From Terribacillus aidingensis (GTDB lineage: Bacteria > Bacillota > Bacilli > Bacillales > Amphibacillaceae), in the NCBI RefSeq assembly GCF_040703035.1, contig NZ_CP159996.1, positions 1,708,001-1,772,000 of the forward strand: a DNA stretch of 64,000 nt. Direction: 5' to 3'. The first letter of the stretch is position 1, and each line of letters starts with the position of its first letter. A model generated the notes under the pieces. The model worked only from the letters and a program-made list of their open reading frames with translations, had not been told where the DNA came from and searched no databases. The translations under genes and the position numbers were made by a program. Positions 1 to 8,880 of the stretch are shown here, in pieces.

Positions 1-394
1 GGATCGGGGTTACGATATCCTTCTGGAAACGTCCGCTCTCCTGCAGCTTCGCTTTGGATGCCTCTGCCACTTGCCGCTGGTGTTCATCGTGGTAAAAGAT
101 CGCTGTTTTGTAAGATTCGCCACGGTCATGGAACTGCCCCCCAGCATCTGTAGGGTCGATCTGCTGCCAAAATGTTTCTACCAGTTTCTCATAAGAGAAA
201 ATATCTGGATCGAAAGTAATTTGAACGGCCTCGACATGACCTGTCGTGTTCGAGCACACTTCCTCGTATGTGGGATTCGGTTTGTCGCCGCCAGTGTAAC
301 CGGAAACTACTGCTTCGATACCAGGTCGCTCCGTAAATGGTTCAACCATGCACCAAAAACAGCCTCCTGCAAAGGTAGCGTGTTGTAATGCCAT
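1..394 (-). CDS. msrA: Peptide methionine sulfoxide reductase MsrA (3' end outside window)
   Basis: Reduces methionine-S-sulfoxide in oxidised proteins in the cytosol. The visible 131 residues start [15 protein letters not shown]; the GGCFWC motif carries the catalytic cysteine (Cys12), and later YTGG and GHVEAVQ segments are typical of the family. An AAGGAGG ribosome-binding site lies just upstream of the ATG. The C-terminal part, including any resolving cysteine, lies beyond the window edge, so it cannot be told whether the gene is a stand-alone msrA or an msrA-msrB fusion. Identification is by family motifs and is secure. Confidence 0.95.
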   Translation of the reverse strand, partial: MALQHATFAGGCFWCMVEPFTERPGIEAVVSGYTGGDKPNPTYEEVCSNTTGHVEAVQITFDPDIFSYEKLVETFWQQIDPTDAGGQFHDRGESYKTAIFYHDEHQRQVAEASKAKLQESGRFQKDIVTPI

Positions 395-461
395 AATAAA
401 TCCCTCCTTCATCGTATGCTATATATTTTCCTCTTTTGCGGAAAAAAATCAAGTAGCACGC

Positions 462-1010
462 TTAAATATACATTTTCGGAAGGGACTCTCCAGATTCGTT
501 CTTCTTCAGTTTCTGTTTAGATGGTTCTTTTTTTTCCTTTTGGATGGAGGACAATGTCTTCTTGCTATCATCCTCGCTTTTATCCTTACCCTCATCTTTG
601 ACTTCTGTCTCAGACGCTTCTTCCTCATCATCATCAAAGTTGATGTCCTTCAAAGCTTTCATCATCTTGAGCATGGAAGGCAAGTTCTTCACCATCGGTC
701 CATATTCCTGTACCATCGGCATGAAGGACTCAGCCGCCTTTAATGCGCTTTGTGTATGATTCAGCATGTCAAGTAACGATACTCCTCCAGAAGAACTGCT
801 CGTTGCAGGAAGAGCTGCTCTGGCCGTTGTTTGTGCGCCTTTGCTTCCACGGTTCAGAATCTTTTGCAGAATACCAGGTAAGCCGCCTGGTGGGCGCTGT
901 GGCTGATGCGGTGCGACTCTCGGTTGAGGAAGAAATGGATTCCTCCTTACAGGTGGCTGTGGCTGGCCTCGTCGCCCAAAGACGGAGGGACCAAATGGAT
1001 TTCTTGCCAT
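462..1010 (-). CDS. YqfQ/VrrA-family protein
   Basis: A 182-residue protein with a Pro/Arg/Gln-rich N-terminus (residues 1-60), a central helical segment with the family-typical run MVQEYGPMVKNLPSMLKMMK, and a highly charged Glu/Asp/Lys C-terminal tail. This arrangement matches the YqfQ/VrrA family of Bacillus, whose molecular role is not established; VrrA is known mainly as a repeat-length polymorphic locus in B. anthracis. There are two in-frame ATGs six bases apart. I chose the second because the AGAGG ribosome-binding site sits 7 bases before it but only 1 base before the first. No signal peptide is visible. Confidence 0.7.
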   Translation of the reverse strand: MARNPFGPSVFGRRGQPQPPVRRNPFLPQPRVAPHQPQRPPGGLPGILQKILNRGSKGAQTTARAALPATSSSSGGVSLLDMLNHTQSALKAAESFMPMVQEYGPMVKNLPSMLKMMKALKDINFDDDEEEASETEVKDEGKDKSEDDSKKTLSSIQKEKKEPSKQKLKKNESGESLPKMYI

Positions 1011-1178
1011 TCTCATACCTCTTCTCGCGTCAATATTTCTACCAGTCTACGCAAGCAAGAAGTCTTTTGTTCCATTCTATTCTAGATGCAGGCAATATAT
1101 TTCCCTCTTTGGCCCTCTATTTCCCGGGCAAGCGCAAGATTCTCCCTCTATCTACTTTTAAAGTAGAATTTTATGTCG

Positions 1179-1427
1179 TTAATTGACGCTTGACAACGAA
1201 ACTAGCTGATACGTACAAATAGTTTGTTCCTCTTTCAACGACAATTCGACAATGATTGCTTTGCCAATTTCATCTGTATCTTTCGCTCGCTTGATATCGA
1301 TCGGCTGATGCAGGGGGAATAAATGATAACCCTGCAGTTTCAGCTGAAAAATATTTTCTTTGCTGTCAATGCGTTTTTCTTTTCCTTCTGTACGAAGGAC
1401 CGTTTCAAAATTGATGGGAGTACCCAA
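1179..1427 (-). CDS. DUF2584-family protein, TTG start
   Basis: An 82-residue protein beginning LGTPINFETVL after a TTG start and ending in the family-like C-terminus TYQLVSLSSVN. It resembles the small DUF2584 proteins of Bacillaceae, whose function is unknown. The TTG is favoured because GGAGG lies 8 bases upstream; an ATG further upstream would force overlap with sbcC and has no such site. The gene starts 13 bases after the sbcC stop, so it is probably the last gene of an sbcD-sbcC operon. No membrane segment or catalytic motif is visible. Confidence 0.65.
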   Translation of the reverse strand: MGTPINFETVLRTEGKEKRIDSKENIFQLKLQGYHLFPLHQPIDIKRAKDTDEIGKAIIVELSLKEEQTICTYQLVSLSSVN

Positions 1428-1440
1428 AATTGTCTCCTCC

Positions 1441-4400
1441 TTATTGGAAAATGAATTTCGCTGACGAACCTGTCGGCGAAGTATCAATCTGCAGTTTCAT
1501 ATGAATCTCTTCTTTCAGCTGTGGTACGTGAGAGATGATGCCGAGTACACGATTGCTCGCCTGCAAACCTTTCAAGCTGTCAATTGCCTGCTCGAGCGAT
1601 ACTTCATCCAGTGTCCCGAATCCTTCATCAATGAATAGGGTTTCGAGTTCAACACCGCCTGCATGCGCTTGAACAACATCAGACATGCCGAGAGCAAGCG
1701 ATAATGCTGCTTTAAAGCCTTCACCGCCGGATAATGTCTTGACTGGACGTTCCTGTCCAGTGTGATGATCGATCACCTCAAGATCCAAACCGCTTTGAGC
1801 GCCGCGTTTTGCGATCTGGCCGCTTCGTTTTAGCTGATAGCGGTGATCTGTCATTTCTTCTAATCGTATATTCGCCTGCAGGATGATTTCATCCAAGAAG
1901 CTTGTCAGCACATAGCGCTCAAAGGAAAGTCGCAGGCTGTTATCTCCTTTTGCCAAATTAGCTAGTTCGCCAATATCGTAATACTGTGCTTTTTGATCTG
2001 CCGCTTCTTCCTGAAGCCGTATCAGGGAAGTCATGATATCTTCATGATGGGAGGCATAGCTTCTTGCCATATTCAGACTGCTATTTTTCGCTTCAAAGAT
2101 TTGCTCTGCTTCTGACACTGCTTGCTCGAACAAAATTAAATCTGGCTTTTCCTTCTGATTGGTTTGCTTACGCAAAGAGTCGATTTGTTCAGAAACACTG
2201 CGTTGCTGCTGTTCATGCTGCTCCAATTCTTCCTGAAGCTTTCTTACGTCCAGCTCCGAACCGCTGGCTTGCCTGAAAGCTTCCGTATCAGCAAATCCTG
2301 CATCTTCAAGCTTAGCGAGGAATGCTTTTTCCTCCCGGAAGTACGTTTGCTCCAAATCTGCTGCAAATTTTGCAGTTGATTCCAAAGCCGCTGCTATTTG
2401 CTGTCTGCTTATGGTGATTTCCTCGTACTGGTGCTGCAGAGCTTCCCATTCGCTGATCGCAGCTTCAATTGCAGCTTCCTCTTGTTTGATCTCGTGTTCC
2501 CATTCTGAATGGTTCTGAAGGACGTCAGGCAGCTGTTTACGTTGATAACTTACTTCTGCCTCGGCGCGAGTGTATGTTTCCTCGAGAGTGCGTAGGTTGT
2601 TTTGGAGCTCTTCAGCGGCCTTCAGCTCTTGTTCAAACGTTTGTTTAAGCTGCTCCAGTATCTGTCTTTTTTGTTCCAGCTTCTTACGCTCTTCCTGCTT
2701 CGTACGAAGGGAGGCTGTTGTTTTGTCCTTTTTCGAGTGTATATCATGTTCCAGCTCATCCAGTTTTGTCTGATCGTATGTTGCTTCTCCAGCGATGTTC
2801 CGATAAAGCTCATCTGTCACCTGCCGGATGGCCTGCCCATTCGATTTTGCTTCCACATATTTTTTCTGTACCTCATCATATGCACGCTGGGCATCTTCGA
2901 GCATCAATCTCTTTTGTTTCAGCATCTCAAATGATTGAAGATGCGTTGTTGTTTGAGCCGGTGAAGGATGTTCGGTGGATCCGCATACTGGGCAAGGTTC
3001 TCCAGATGCCAGCTGTCCGGCAAGATGTGCAGCGTGATGGGCCGCTTGCGCTCCTTCCATCTCCGAAATCTCCTGCCGCAGCTGCTGTACATGATGCTCT
3101 TTTTCCTGCAGAAGATTTTTGGTCTGCTGATAAATAGTGCGCATTTCCTGTAACTGACGGACAGCATCCTTCAATCGAGCTGCTTCCTCCAGTTGCCGAT
3201 CAAGTTTCTCTAGAATTCCTTGATCCTCATAGAATGCTTGAATCAGTGCCGCTTCCTGGCTTAAATCTTGTTCCAGTATATGTTGCTGATTCTTCTTATC
3301 TGTGTGTGACTGTTTTAACTTCAGCAAACGCTGCTGCTTTTCTTCAAGCATCTTCTGAATTCGTGTTAACTCGAGTTTGCGTTTTTCATAGTCCTTCCAC
3401 TGCTCAAGCTGCTGCTTCTGCTTTTGCAGCTGTTCCTGCCGGCTTCTTCGCTGCGGTTCAAGCTCTTTTGCTTTTGTGTAGGAAGTGGAGATTGCGAGGT
3501 ACTGCTGTTCTAACTGATCTTTTCTTTCCTTCGTTTCCTGCTGCGCTTTTACCTGGCGCTGCCACTCCTGTTTGCGAGTCGCGAGCTGCTGCTCATAAGG
3601 TACTAGACGATTTGCTCGTTCCATATCCCGAAGGCGCTGCTGTTTTTGTTTGATCTCCGGCAGCTTGTGATCGAGTTGTTCTTTTTGGACAAGTGCTTGC
3701 TCCAGCTGTTTGAACGTATCAAGGAGCTGCTTTGCTTCGTAATATTGCTGCTGCCGTTCCTGCCAGATATTTTTATGCTTTTCAAGCTCCTGCTCTCCCT
3801 GTGTGACAGCAGCTTTTATAGCATCAAGTTCTATCTGCAGCTTCTTCATCGTATCTGGTACACTGTCTGTCTCAGCGGGCTCCTGTGTACGCCACTCGAT
3901 TTTGCTGATTTGCTGCTGTTCTTTCCATTCTGTCTGCTGCAAACTTTCCTTCAGCTGTTTGGCTTCGTCCTTCAGAGCCTCTGTCATGCGTTCATAGAAG
4001 TATGTGCGGAAGATGCGCTGTAGAATTTCTTCCCTTTCTTTACTGTTCTCAGAGATGAGCTTTCGGAATTCTCCTTGCGGAATCATAATCATTTTACGGA
4101 ATTGTTCATAATCGAGACCGATCTTCTCTTCGATTGTCTCGTTCACTTCCTTGATTCTGGAGCTGATCAGTACCTGCTCTCCATCTTTCCACTCATAAAA
4201 TTCCGCTCTTGCCGGATCATCTGTAAAGCCGTCACCGCGCTCTTTCTTTTTCTGCTGTTTCGGGTAACGGATAACCTCATACTCCGTACCGCGAAGTGCG
4301 AAACGGTAGCGTACCTCCGTCGTTTCACCCGGTGCTGCGAAGTGGCTGCGAAGGGAATCTTGATCACGATCACTTCCGCTGGCACGTCCATACAAGCTGT

Positions 4401-4548
4401 AACATATTGCATCAAAGATTGTCGTCTTTCCTGCACCAGTCGGACCTGTGATCAAGAAGATGGATTCTGATCCAAGCTCCCGGAAATCTATCGTCTGCGG
4501 TTTGTGGTAAGGACCGAAAGCGGTCATATTCAATGTAATGGCACGCAT
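1441..4548 (-). CDS. sbcC: Exonuclease subunit SbcC
   Basis: The large ATPase subunit of the SbcCD (Rad50-Mre11-like) nuclease, which opens hairpins and processes DNA ends. The 1035-residue product has a Walker A motif GPTGAGKTT at residues 35-43, long coiled-coil arms, a zinc-hook CPVC at residues 519-522, an ABC signature LSGGEGFKAAL near residue 936 and a Walker B LFIDEGFGTLD near residue 970. I start it at MRAITLNM, one base after the sbcD stop, rather than at an upstream in-frame start that would overlap sbcD; GAGAGGAG at the end of sbcD serves as ribosome-binding site. Translation is probably coupled to sbcD. Confidence 0.97.
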   Translation of the reverse strand: MRAITLNMTAFGPYHKPQTIDFRELGSESIFLITGPTGAGKTTIFDAICYSLYGRASGSDRDQDSLRSHFAAPGETTEVRYRFALRGTEYEVIRYPKQQKKKERGDGFTDDPARAEFYEWKDGEQVLISSRIKEVNETIEEKIGLDYEQFRKMIMIPQGEFRKLISENSKEREEILQRIFRTYFYERMTEALKDEAKQLKESLQQTEWKEQQQISKIEWRTQEPAETDSVPDTMKKLQIELDAIKAAVTQGEQELEKHKNIWQERQQQYYEAKQLLDTFKQLEQALVQKEQLDHKLPEIKQKQQRLRDMERANRLVPYEQQLATRKQEWQRQVKAQQETKERKDQLEQQYLAISTSYTKAKELEPQRRSRQEQLQKQKQQLEQWKDYEKRKLELTRIQKMLEEKQQRLLKLKQSHTDKKNQQHILEQDLSQEAALIQAFYEDQGILEKLDRQLEEAARLKDAVRQLQEMRTIYQQTKNLLQEKEHHVQQLRQEISEMEGAQAAHHAAHLAGQLASGEPCPVCGSTEHPSPAQTTTHLQSFEMLKQKRLMLEDAQRAYDEVQKKYVEAKSNGQAIRQVTDELYRNIAGEATYDQTKLDELEHDIHSKKDKTTASLRTKQEERKKLEQKRQILEQLKQTFEQELKAAEELQNNLRTLEETYTRAEAEVSYQRKQLPDVLQNHSEWEHEIKQEEAAIEAAISEWEALQHQYEEITISRQQIAAALESTAKFAADLEQTYFREEKAFLAKLEDAGFADTEAFRQASGSELDVRKLQEELEQHEQQQRSVSEQIDSLRKQTNQKEKPDLILFEQAVSEAEQIFEAKNSSLNMARSYASHHEDIMTSLIRLQEEAADQKAQYYDIGELANLAKGDNSLRLSFERYVLTSFLDEIILQANIRLEEMTDHRYQLKRSGQIAKRGAQSGLDLEVIDHHTGQERPVKTLSGGEGFKAALSLALGMSDVVQAHAGGVELETLFIDEGFGTLDEVSLEQAIDSLKGLQASNRVLGIISHVPQLKEEIHMKLQIDTSPTGSSAKFIFQ

Positions 4549-4549
4549 A

Positions 4550-5701
4550 TCAGCTTCTCCTCTCTTGCTCAACCAGACGCTGGATGATTGCTTCCATATG
4601 AGTCTGACGGTGTTCCGGTATTTCTTCACCTTTCATTTCTACATAAAAGGCAGCAAATAGCTGCATATGCGACATACGCTGCTTTTCCTTGATTTGTTTG
4701 ATGTCGGACATCGAGCTCGCGCCTACTTTTGCCTTGCGCTCCAATCGAAGGATATTTGGATAAAGTTTGCGCAGTTTCCCCATAGGGTCCAGCAGCTGCC
4801 CATCATCCAAGAGACGTATATGCAGATAATCGTCCGGGTTTCCTGCCGTTCCTTCCATCAGTTCATCAAAGTATCCTTCTACAATACGCATGTCCCGCTC
4901 AGGTGTGAGATCGATCTTTTCAAAAGATTGGAATCCGTCAGCATCAAGCTCCACCATTGTCACTGATTTTTTATGGTTTGCCTCTGAAAACGAATATTTA
5001 AGCGGTGATCCGCTGTAGCGTATATGATCACTGCCGATCCGCTGCGCCTGATGCAAATGCCCAAATGCTGCATACGTGAATGGTTGGAAAAGAGCTGCAT
5101 CCACATACGGACTCCCGCCGATCATCGAAAGCCGTTCCTCAGAGTCGGATTCCATACCGCCTGCAAGGAAAGCATGTCCAACAAAAACGTGACGTTCTGT
5201 CATGTCATACGTATCAGTAATATAGGAAATGATCTTTTCCATCGCACGTTGATGGGTTGTGATAGTGTCATCTCCGAAGAATGCACGTATGTCAGCAGGC
5301 TCTGTATACGGGATTAGATGAAAATGCACGGGACCATGTGCATCTTCCAGTGTGACCGGAGTCATTCCAGGCCGTAGCTTCGTTTCGATGTACAACTTAC
5401 TTGCCTTGAACAGCTGACTGCCGAAATCGAGACGATCCGGGCTATCATGGTTTCCACTGATGGACAATACTGGTATTTCCTTATCTCCGATCAGCCAATT
5501 CCATGTGTTATTCAGCAGTTCCACTGCATCGCGGGGCGGAATTGCCCGATCATATAAATCGCCTGCTACGATGACTGCATCAGGCTGTTCTCTATCGATT
5601 ATCGTTTTGATCTGCTCTAGGATAAGAGCTTGTTCTTCTGTCATATGTACGCTGTTGACGATCTTGCCAAGATGCCAATCAGCGGTATGCAATAGTTTCA
5701 T
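4550..5701 (-). CDS. sbcD: Exonuclease subunit SbcD
   Basis: The metallophosphoesterase (Mre11-like) nuclease partner of SbcC. The 383 residues carry the dinuclear metal motifs in order: HTADWHLG near the N-terminus, AGDLYDR, SGNHDSPDR, GHAFLAGG and FGHLHQAQ. GGAGGAA precedes the ATG. An extended -10 element (TGC TAGAAT) lies about 10 bases before the ribosome-binding site, with no clear -35. It heads the sbcD-sbcC-DUF2584 unit. Confidence 0.97.
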   Translation of the reverse strand: MKLLHTADWHLGKIVNSVHMTEEQALILEQIKTIIDREQPDAVIVAGDLYDRAIPPRDAVELLNNTWNWLIGDKEIPVLSISGNHDSPDRLDFGSQLFKASKLYIETKLRPGMTPVTLEDAHGPVHFHLIPYTEPADIRAFFGDDTITTHQRAMEKIISYITDTYDMTERHVFVGHAFLAGGMESDSEERLSMIGGSPYVDAALFQPFTYAAFGHLHQAQRIGSDHIRYSGSPLKYSFSEANHKKSVTMVELDADGFQSFEKIDLTPERDMRIVEGYFDELMEGTAGNPDDYLHIRLLDDGQLLDPMGKLRKLYPNILRLERKAKVGASSMSDIKQIKEKQRMSHMQLFAAFYVEMKGEEIPEHRQTHMEAIIQRLVEQERRS

Positions 5702-5772
5702 ACGAATTCCTCCTGCTATTATTCTAGCACGATTTAGAAAAGGGTGGTATGGGAAGAACCGGCAGGAAACTG

Positions 5773-6510
5773 CTAGTCTTGCTTTCTCCTATGAAAAGGG
5801 CAATTGGAAGGCGAGGTATTGTCATCATGGAGGAAGTACTGCTTCCATTCAAGATTATCCTCATTGCCGTATGCATTCAAATCAGGATGAATATCGCTAG
5901 AATCGTAATTGAGGATCCGTTCCCGGATTTTCTGTTTGATGCCAGCTGCAGCTTTCGGTTTTGATTCGAATGTCTCCAGCGCCCACCTTGGCGTAATGGC
6001 CAGCATCATACACGGAAAATGTCGGCTTTTCTTACTGGAATGTGCTGGAGTGGCACAATACATGAAATATTGCTCTCCTCCGAAACAATATTCCCATAAT
6101 GCATCTTCCGGGTCTTTGGGAATATGAACTGGCCAGCTCTGTGAATCATAAGCGGTCGTCTTGCTGAGCAGGTCCCAAAAAATTTCAAAATAAGCAGGCA
6201 CATCGAGGTGAAACTCCTGCTGCTTAGTTGTATCAAAGAAAATAATCAGGGAAGTATAAGAACCTAAATCCTTTGCTTGCCGTCCGTATGCGTACAGAAA
6301 ATCTGCCAGCTGTTCAGCTGCAGCTGCTGTCGTCGGGTCAGCGGCAAAGCCATAACGGAATTGACCAGTCCTATGACCGACTGTGGCTGGTATGCAGGGG
6401 AAATGGGACTGCTGGTCGGATAATTTATTATGAAAGGTGAAAAGTGCTTCTTGCTGCCAAGAAGTCTTGGGGTGACTGTCAGCATCATAGCTGTCAAATA
6501 AGATCGTCAT
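5773..6510 (-). CDS. YqcI/YcgG-family protein
   Basis: A soluble protein of 245 residues that I recognise as YqcI/YcgG family from its overall pattern: an FPCIPAT segment near residue 40, Tyr- and Phe-rich blocks such as YFMYCATPAHSSKKSR, and FPCMMLAITPRWAL towards the C-terminus. The family has no settled biochemical function; several homologues are linked to heme-binding or stress contexts, which I do not claim here. A GTG directly precedes the ATG in frame; I use the ATG because AGGAG sits 8 bases upstream. The gene is followed by sbcD but with its own gap of 71 bases. Confidence 0.75.
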   Translation of the reverse strand: MTILFDSYDADSHPKTSWQQEALFTFHNKLSDQQSHFPCIPATVGHRTGQFRYGFAADPTTAAAAEQLADFLYAYGRQAKDLGSYTSLIIFFDTTKQQEFHLDVPAYFEIFWDLLSKTTAYDSQSWPVHIPKDPEDALWEYCFGGEQYFMYCATPAHSSKKSRHFPCMMLAITPRWALETFESKPKAAAGIKQKIRERILNYDSSDIHPDLNAYGNEDNLEWKQYFLHDDNTSPSNCPFHRRKQD

Positions 6511-6583
6511 CACAGGGTCTCCTTTTCCTGGCTTAATCCCTAGTACTTTATTCAGGATGGAGATAGCAGGTGACTGACTGGAA

Positions 6584-6802
6584 TTATGAAGACATCCGCC
6601 ATAATTTACGCTGTGGCTGGATAGCTAGTATTCGATCCATCCGGAAGGTGCGCAGCTGCTTACGCAAATAACAATACCCTGTTACGGAGGACACATTGAT
6701 TCGCTCGATCTTTACTTGACGCTTCGTTAAGGAACCATCCTTCGCCATATAAATCATTGTGACCTGCTGCTCTACGAATTTTGCCAATGCAATTCTATCC
6801 AT
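6584..6802 (-). CDS. Small WYL-domain protein, SOS-controlled
   Basis: A 72-residue protein starting MDRIALAKFVEQQ. Its C-terminal half, GYCYLRKQLRTFRMDRI, is the conserved core of WYL domains, which sense ligands or single-stranded DNA in larger regulators; here no HTH is attached. The ATG is chosen over an upstream GTG because AAGGCAGGG lies before it. It is transcribed divergently from a YolD-like gene, and its promoter holds a perfect LexA box, so induction by DNA damage is likely. Role in the response is unknown. Confidence 0.75.
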   Translation of the reverse strand: MDRIALAKFVEQQVTMIYMAKDGSLTKRQVKIERINVSSVTGYCYLRKQLRTFRMDRILAIQPQRKLWRMSS

Positions 6803-6827
6803 TACGATCCCTGCCTTCTGTATAAGT

Positions 6828-6862
6828 TCATACACATATTATATACGAACTTATGTTCTGTG
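6828..6862 (-). promoter_or_regulatory. Promoter of the WYL-domain gene
   Basis: On the minus strand a GTGACA -35 and a TATAAT -10 are separated by 17 bases, and the spacer contains the LexA box at 6846-6859. This is a SigA-type promoter placed so that LexA binding would block it. Confidence 0.75.
6846..6859. promoter_or_regulatory. LexA (DinR) box 1
   Basis: CGAACTTATGTTCT contains the perfect inverted repeat GAAC-N4-GTTC of the Bacillus SOS box. It lies between the -35 and -10 of the WYL-gene promoter. Confidence 0.88.
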
Positions 6863-6866
6863 TCAC

Positions 6867-6895
6867 TTGAAAAAGAACACATGTTCGACTATACT
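6867..6895 (+). promoter_or_regulatory. Promoter of the YolD-like gene
   Basis: TTGAAA and TATACT are separated by exactly 17 bases, with LexA box 2 filling the spacer. The promoter ends about 20 bases before the start codon. Confidence 0.82.
6874..6887. promoter_or_regulatory. LexA (DinR) box 2
   Basis: AGAACACATGTTCG contains GAAC-N4-GTTC, matching the Bacillus SOS box. Its centre is 28 bases from box 1, so both divergent promoters carry their own operator. Confidence 0.88.
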
Positions 6896-6915
6896 GTTTG
6901 CAGGAGGAATGACGT

Positions 6916-7248
6916 ATGGTGAATGATCGCGGGAAAATCAAATGGACATCCCTGATGCTGCCCGAGCATGTAGAGATGCTGCAGCAAATGGGACGGGAAA
7001 TTGGAAAAACAAAGCCCCCAATCATAGATGAACAGCAGTTGGAAGAACTGGAACAGAAGATGCGCTCTATCCAGGTTGGCAAAACAAAAGTCAGTATGAT
7101 GTACAGAAAAGGGCGCGATGTAGAACATGCATCAGGCGTCGTTACAGGACTGAAGCAGTCTGGGCAATATTTGCTTCTGGACACAAAGGATAGCTTGTAC
7201 CCTCTCCGCATTCCATTCGACCATATTATAGATATTACGCTTCATTAA
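6916..7248 (+). CDS. YolD-like family protein, SOS-controlled
   Basis: A 110-residue protein beginning MVNDRGKIKWTSLMLPEHVEML, the signature start of YolD-like proteins, with the usual DEQQLEELEQ segment near residue 38. In other Bacillaceae such genes sit next to Y-family (UmuC/UvrX-like) DNA polymerases and are LexA-regulated; here no polymerase is adjacent. GGAGGA precedes the ATG. Two LexA boxes lie between it and the divergent WYL gene, one inside its own promoter. A proposed UmuD-like or polymerase-accessory role is only inference from neighbours in other genomes. Confidence 0.85.
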   Translation: MVNDRGKIKWTSLMLPEHVEMLQQMGREIGKTKPPIIDEQQLEELEQKMRSIQVGKTKVSMMYRKGRDVEHASGVVTGLKQSGQYLLLDTKDSLYPLRIPFDHIIDITLH

Positions 7249-7282
7249 AAAAAGCCGCTCTCGGTTGAGGCGGCTTTTTTCA
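7246..7282. terminator. Bidirectional terminator between yolD-like gene and tcyP
   Basis: A GCCGC/GCGGC stem, extended by a CTC/GAG helix, is flanked by runs of A on the left and T on the right, so it works for both convergent genes. Confidence 0.88.
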
Positions 7283-7293
7283 TAGTGGTCAGC

Positions 7294-8685
7294 TTAACGT
7301 GCCATGCTTTCCGCTGGTGTTTCATCAGAAGCATATGTTTTTGTGTCCAATTCGCCAAGTGTCCGGCTGGTTACGAGACCTGATACCATTGATCCGCTGA
7401 CATTGAGTGCCGTACGTCCCATGTCGATTAACGGCTCAATTGAAATTAGTACGCCGGCTAAAGCCACTGGCAAATTCATCGTAGAAAGAACGATCAAAGA
7501 GGCAAATGTTGCTCCTCCGCCTACTCCAGCTACACCGAATGAACTGATCATAACAACTATTATCAAGGTTGCAATGAACGACGGTGATAAAGGATTGATA
7601 CCTTGAGAAGGCGCGATCATAACCGCGAGCATAGCTGGATATATTCCAGCACATCCATTTTGTCCGATTGTGATGCCAAATGAGGCAGAGAAGTTGGCAA
7701 TAGATTCTGGTACACCTAATTTATTTCGCTGTGCTTCCACGTTCAGCGGAAGAGTGCCGGCACTCGTACGGGAAGTGAAGGCAAAAGCCAATACTGGAAA
7801 GACCTTTTTTAGATACTGCTTTGGACTTAGTCCTAGTACAGCCAGCACTATAAGATGAACAATGAACATGGCAATCAGCGCCACATAAGAAGCGATAACA
7901 AATTTACCCAATGTTGCGATTGCGTTAAAATCACTGCCTGCGACCGTCTTTGCCATCAAAGCAAGTATGCCATATGGCGTTAGACGCAATACCAGTGTGA
8001 CAATACGCATGACAAGACTATGCAGAGCTTCAATCATTTTTTTGAAGAAAGCTGCATGCTCAGGAGTCTTTCTCTTAATCCCAAGGTAAGCTACTCCTAC
8101 AAATGCCGCAAAAATAACGACTGCAATCGTGGAAGTAGGTCTTGCTCCTGTCAAATCCAAGAACGGATTAGCAGGCAGGAATTCCAATATCTTCTGCGGA
8201 ACTGTCGTGCTTTCCACTTCCGTCAGACTTGTTTCCAAATCTTCACCACGTGTTATTTCTGCATCGCCAGCAGTTACATCAATCGCTTTCAGGTCAAAAC
8301 CTGCAGCAGCTGCAATTCCGATTGCTGCAGCAATTGCTGTTGTCACCATAAGTGTACCGATGACAAGTCCGCTTATTTTCCCAAGATTAGAAGACTTCTC
8401 TAGTCTCGTAAAAGCAGCTACAATCGAGATGAAAACAAGCGGCATGACGATCATCTGTAAAAGTTTCACATAACCGCTTCCTACCAAACTAAACCAATCA
8501 TTCGTCATGACGATGGTTTCAGAGGCCGGGTCATAAACTAACTGCAGTACCACTCCATACACAATACCGAGACCCAACCCGGTCAGTACCCGTTTGGAAA
8601 AGGAAACATGCTTTTTTTGCATGTAAAAGAGTACGCCGATTAAGACAATAAGAATAATAATGTTCACAAAAGTGAATAAGTCCAC
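7294..8685 (-). CDS. tcyP: L-cystine/dicarboxylate-family symporter TcyP
   Basis: A sodium- or proton-coupled L-cystine transporter of the DAACS family in the cytoplasmic membrane. With the GTG start chosen here it has 463 residues, the usual TcyP length. It has about nine hydrophobic segments, an N-terminal transmembrane helix (LFTFVNIIILIVLIGVLFY), and the transport core with FAFTSRTSAGTLPLN and SFGVAGVGGGATFAS. GAGGAGG lies 9 bases before the GTG, whereas the upstream ATG is too close to it. The upstream region contains TTGGAATT-type sequence reminiscent of CymR targets, but I cannot confirm that. A distinction from other DAACS carriers rests on length and overall similarity. Confidence 0.87.
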   Translation of the reverse strand: MDLFTFVNIIILIVLIGVLFYMQKKHVSFSKRVLTGLGLGIVYGVVLQLVYDPASETIVMTNDWFSLVGSGYVKLLQMIVMPLVFISIVAAFTRLEKSSNLGKISGLVIGTLMVTTAIAAAIGIAAAAGFDLKAIDVTAGDAEITRGEDLETSLTEVESTTVPQKILEFLPANPFLDLTGARPTSTIAVVIFAAFVGVAYLGIKRKTPEHAAFFKKMIEALHSLVMRIVTLVLRLTPYGILALMAKTVAGSDFNAIATLGKFVIASYVALIAMFIVHLIVLAVLGLSPKQYLKKVFPVLAFAFTSRTSAGTLPLNVEAQRNKLGVPESIANFSASFGITIGQNGCAGIYPAMLAVMIAPSQGINPLSPSFIATLIIVVMISSFGVAGVGGGATFASLIVLSTMNLPVALAGVLISIEPLIDMGRTALNVSGSMVSGLVTSRTLGELDTKTYASDETPAESMAR

Positions 8686-8847
8686 ACAAATCATCCTCCT
8701 CATTAAAATATATAATTCCAATCAACTAAGTATGAATTGACCTTATACACAATAACATGATGGAAAGATTATGTAAATATGAATCTGTGTTACTAAAATG
8801 GCGGTAAAGTATTGGATGCTGTAACAAATATATGAATTCACTCAACA

Positions 8848-8880
8848 AAAATCCGGTTCCCCAACCGGAACCGGATTTTA
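8848..8880. terminator. Terminator of the plsY-fusion-ltaS operon
   Basis: A perfect 13-base-pair stem (AAAATCCGGTTCC with its complement) closes a six-base loop and begins one base past the stop codon of the LTA-synthase-like gene. The T-rich arm serves the minus strand. Confidence 0.92.

Noticed and set aside
1017..1178. Palindrome TCTACTTTTAAAGTAGA (1151-1167) between the DUF2584 and YqfQ-like genes
   Set aside because: A short AT-rich palindrome with no T run or promoter context; too weak to call a terminator or operator.
3234..3653. Open frame of 139 codons on the plus strand inside sbcC
   Set aside because: It is antisense to the strongly conserved coiled-coil coding region, has no ribosome-binding site and is Leu/Ala/Val-rich in the way antisense frames of Gln/Leu/Glu-rich genes are.
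1441..4629. Longer form of SbcC starting 81 bases upstream
   Set aside because: It would overlap sbcD; the internal ATG with GAGAGGAG one base past sbcD gives the family N-terminus.
8686..8847. CymR or S-box control element upstream of tcyP
   Set aside because: A TTGGAATT stretch is present, but a full operator or riboswitch fold cannot be recognised with confidence.
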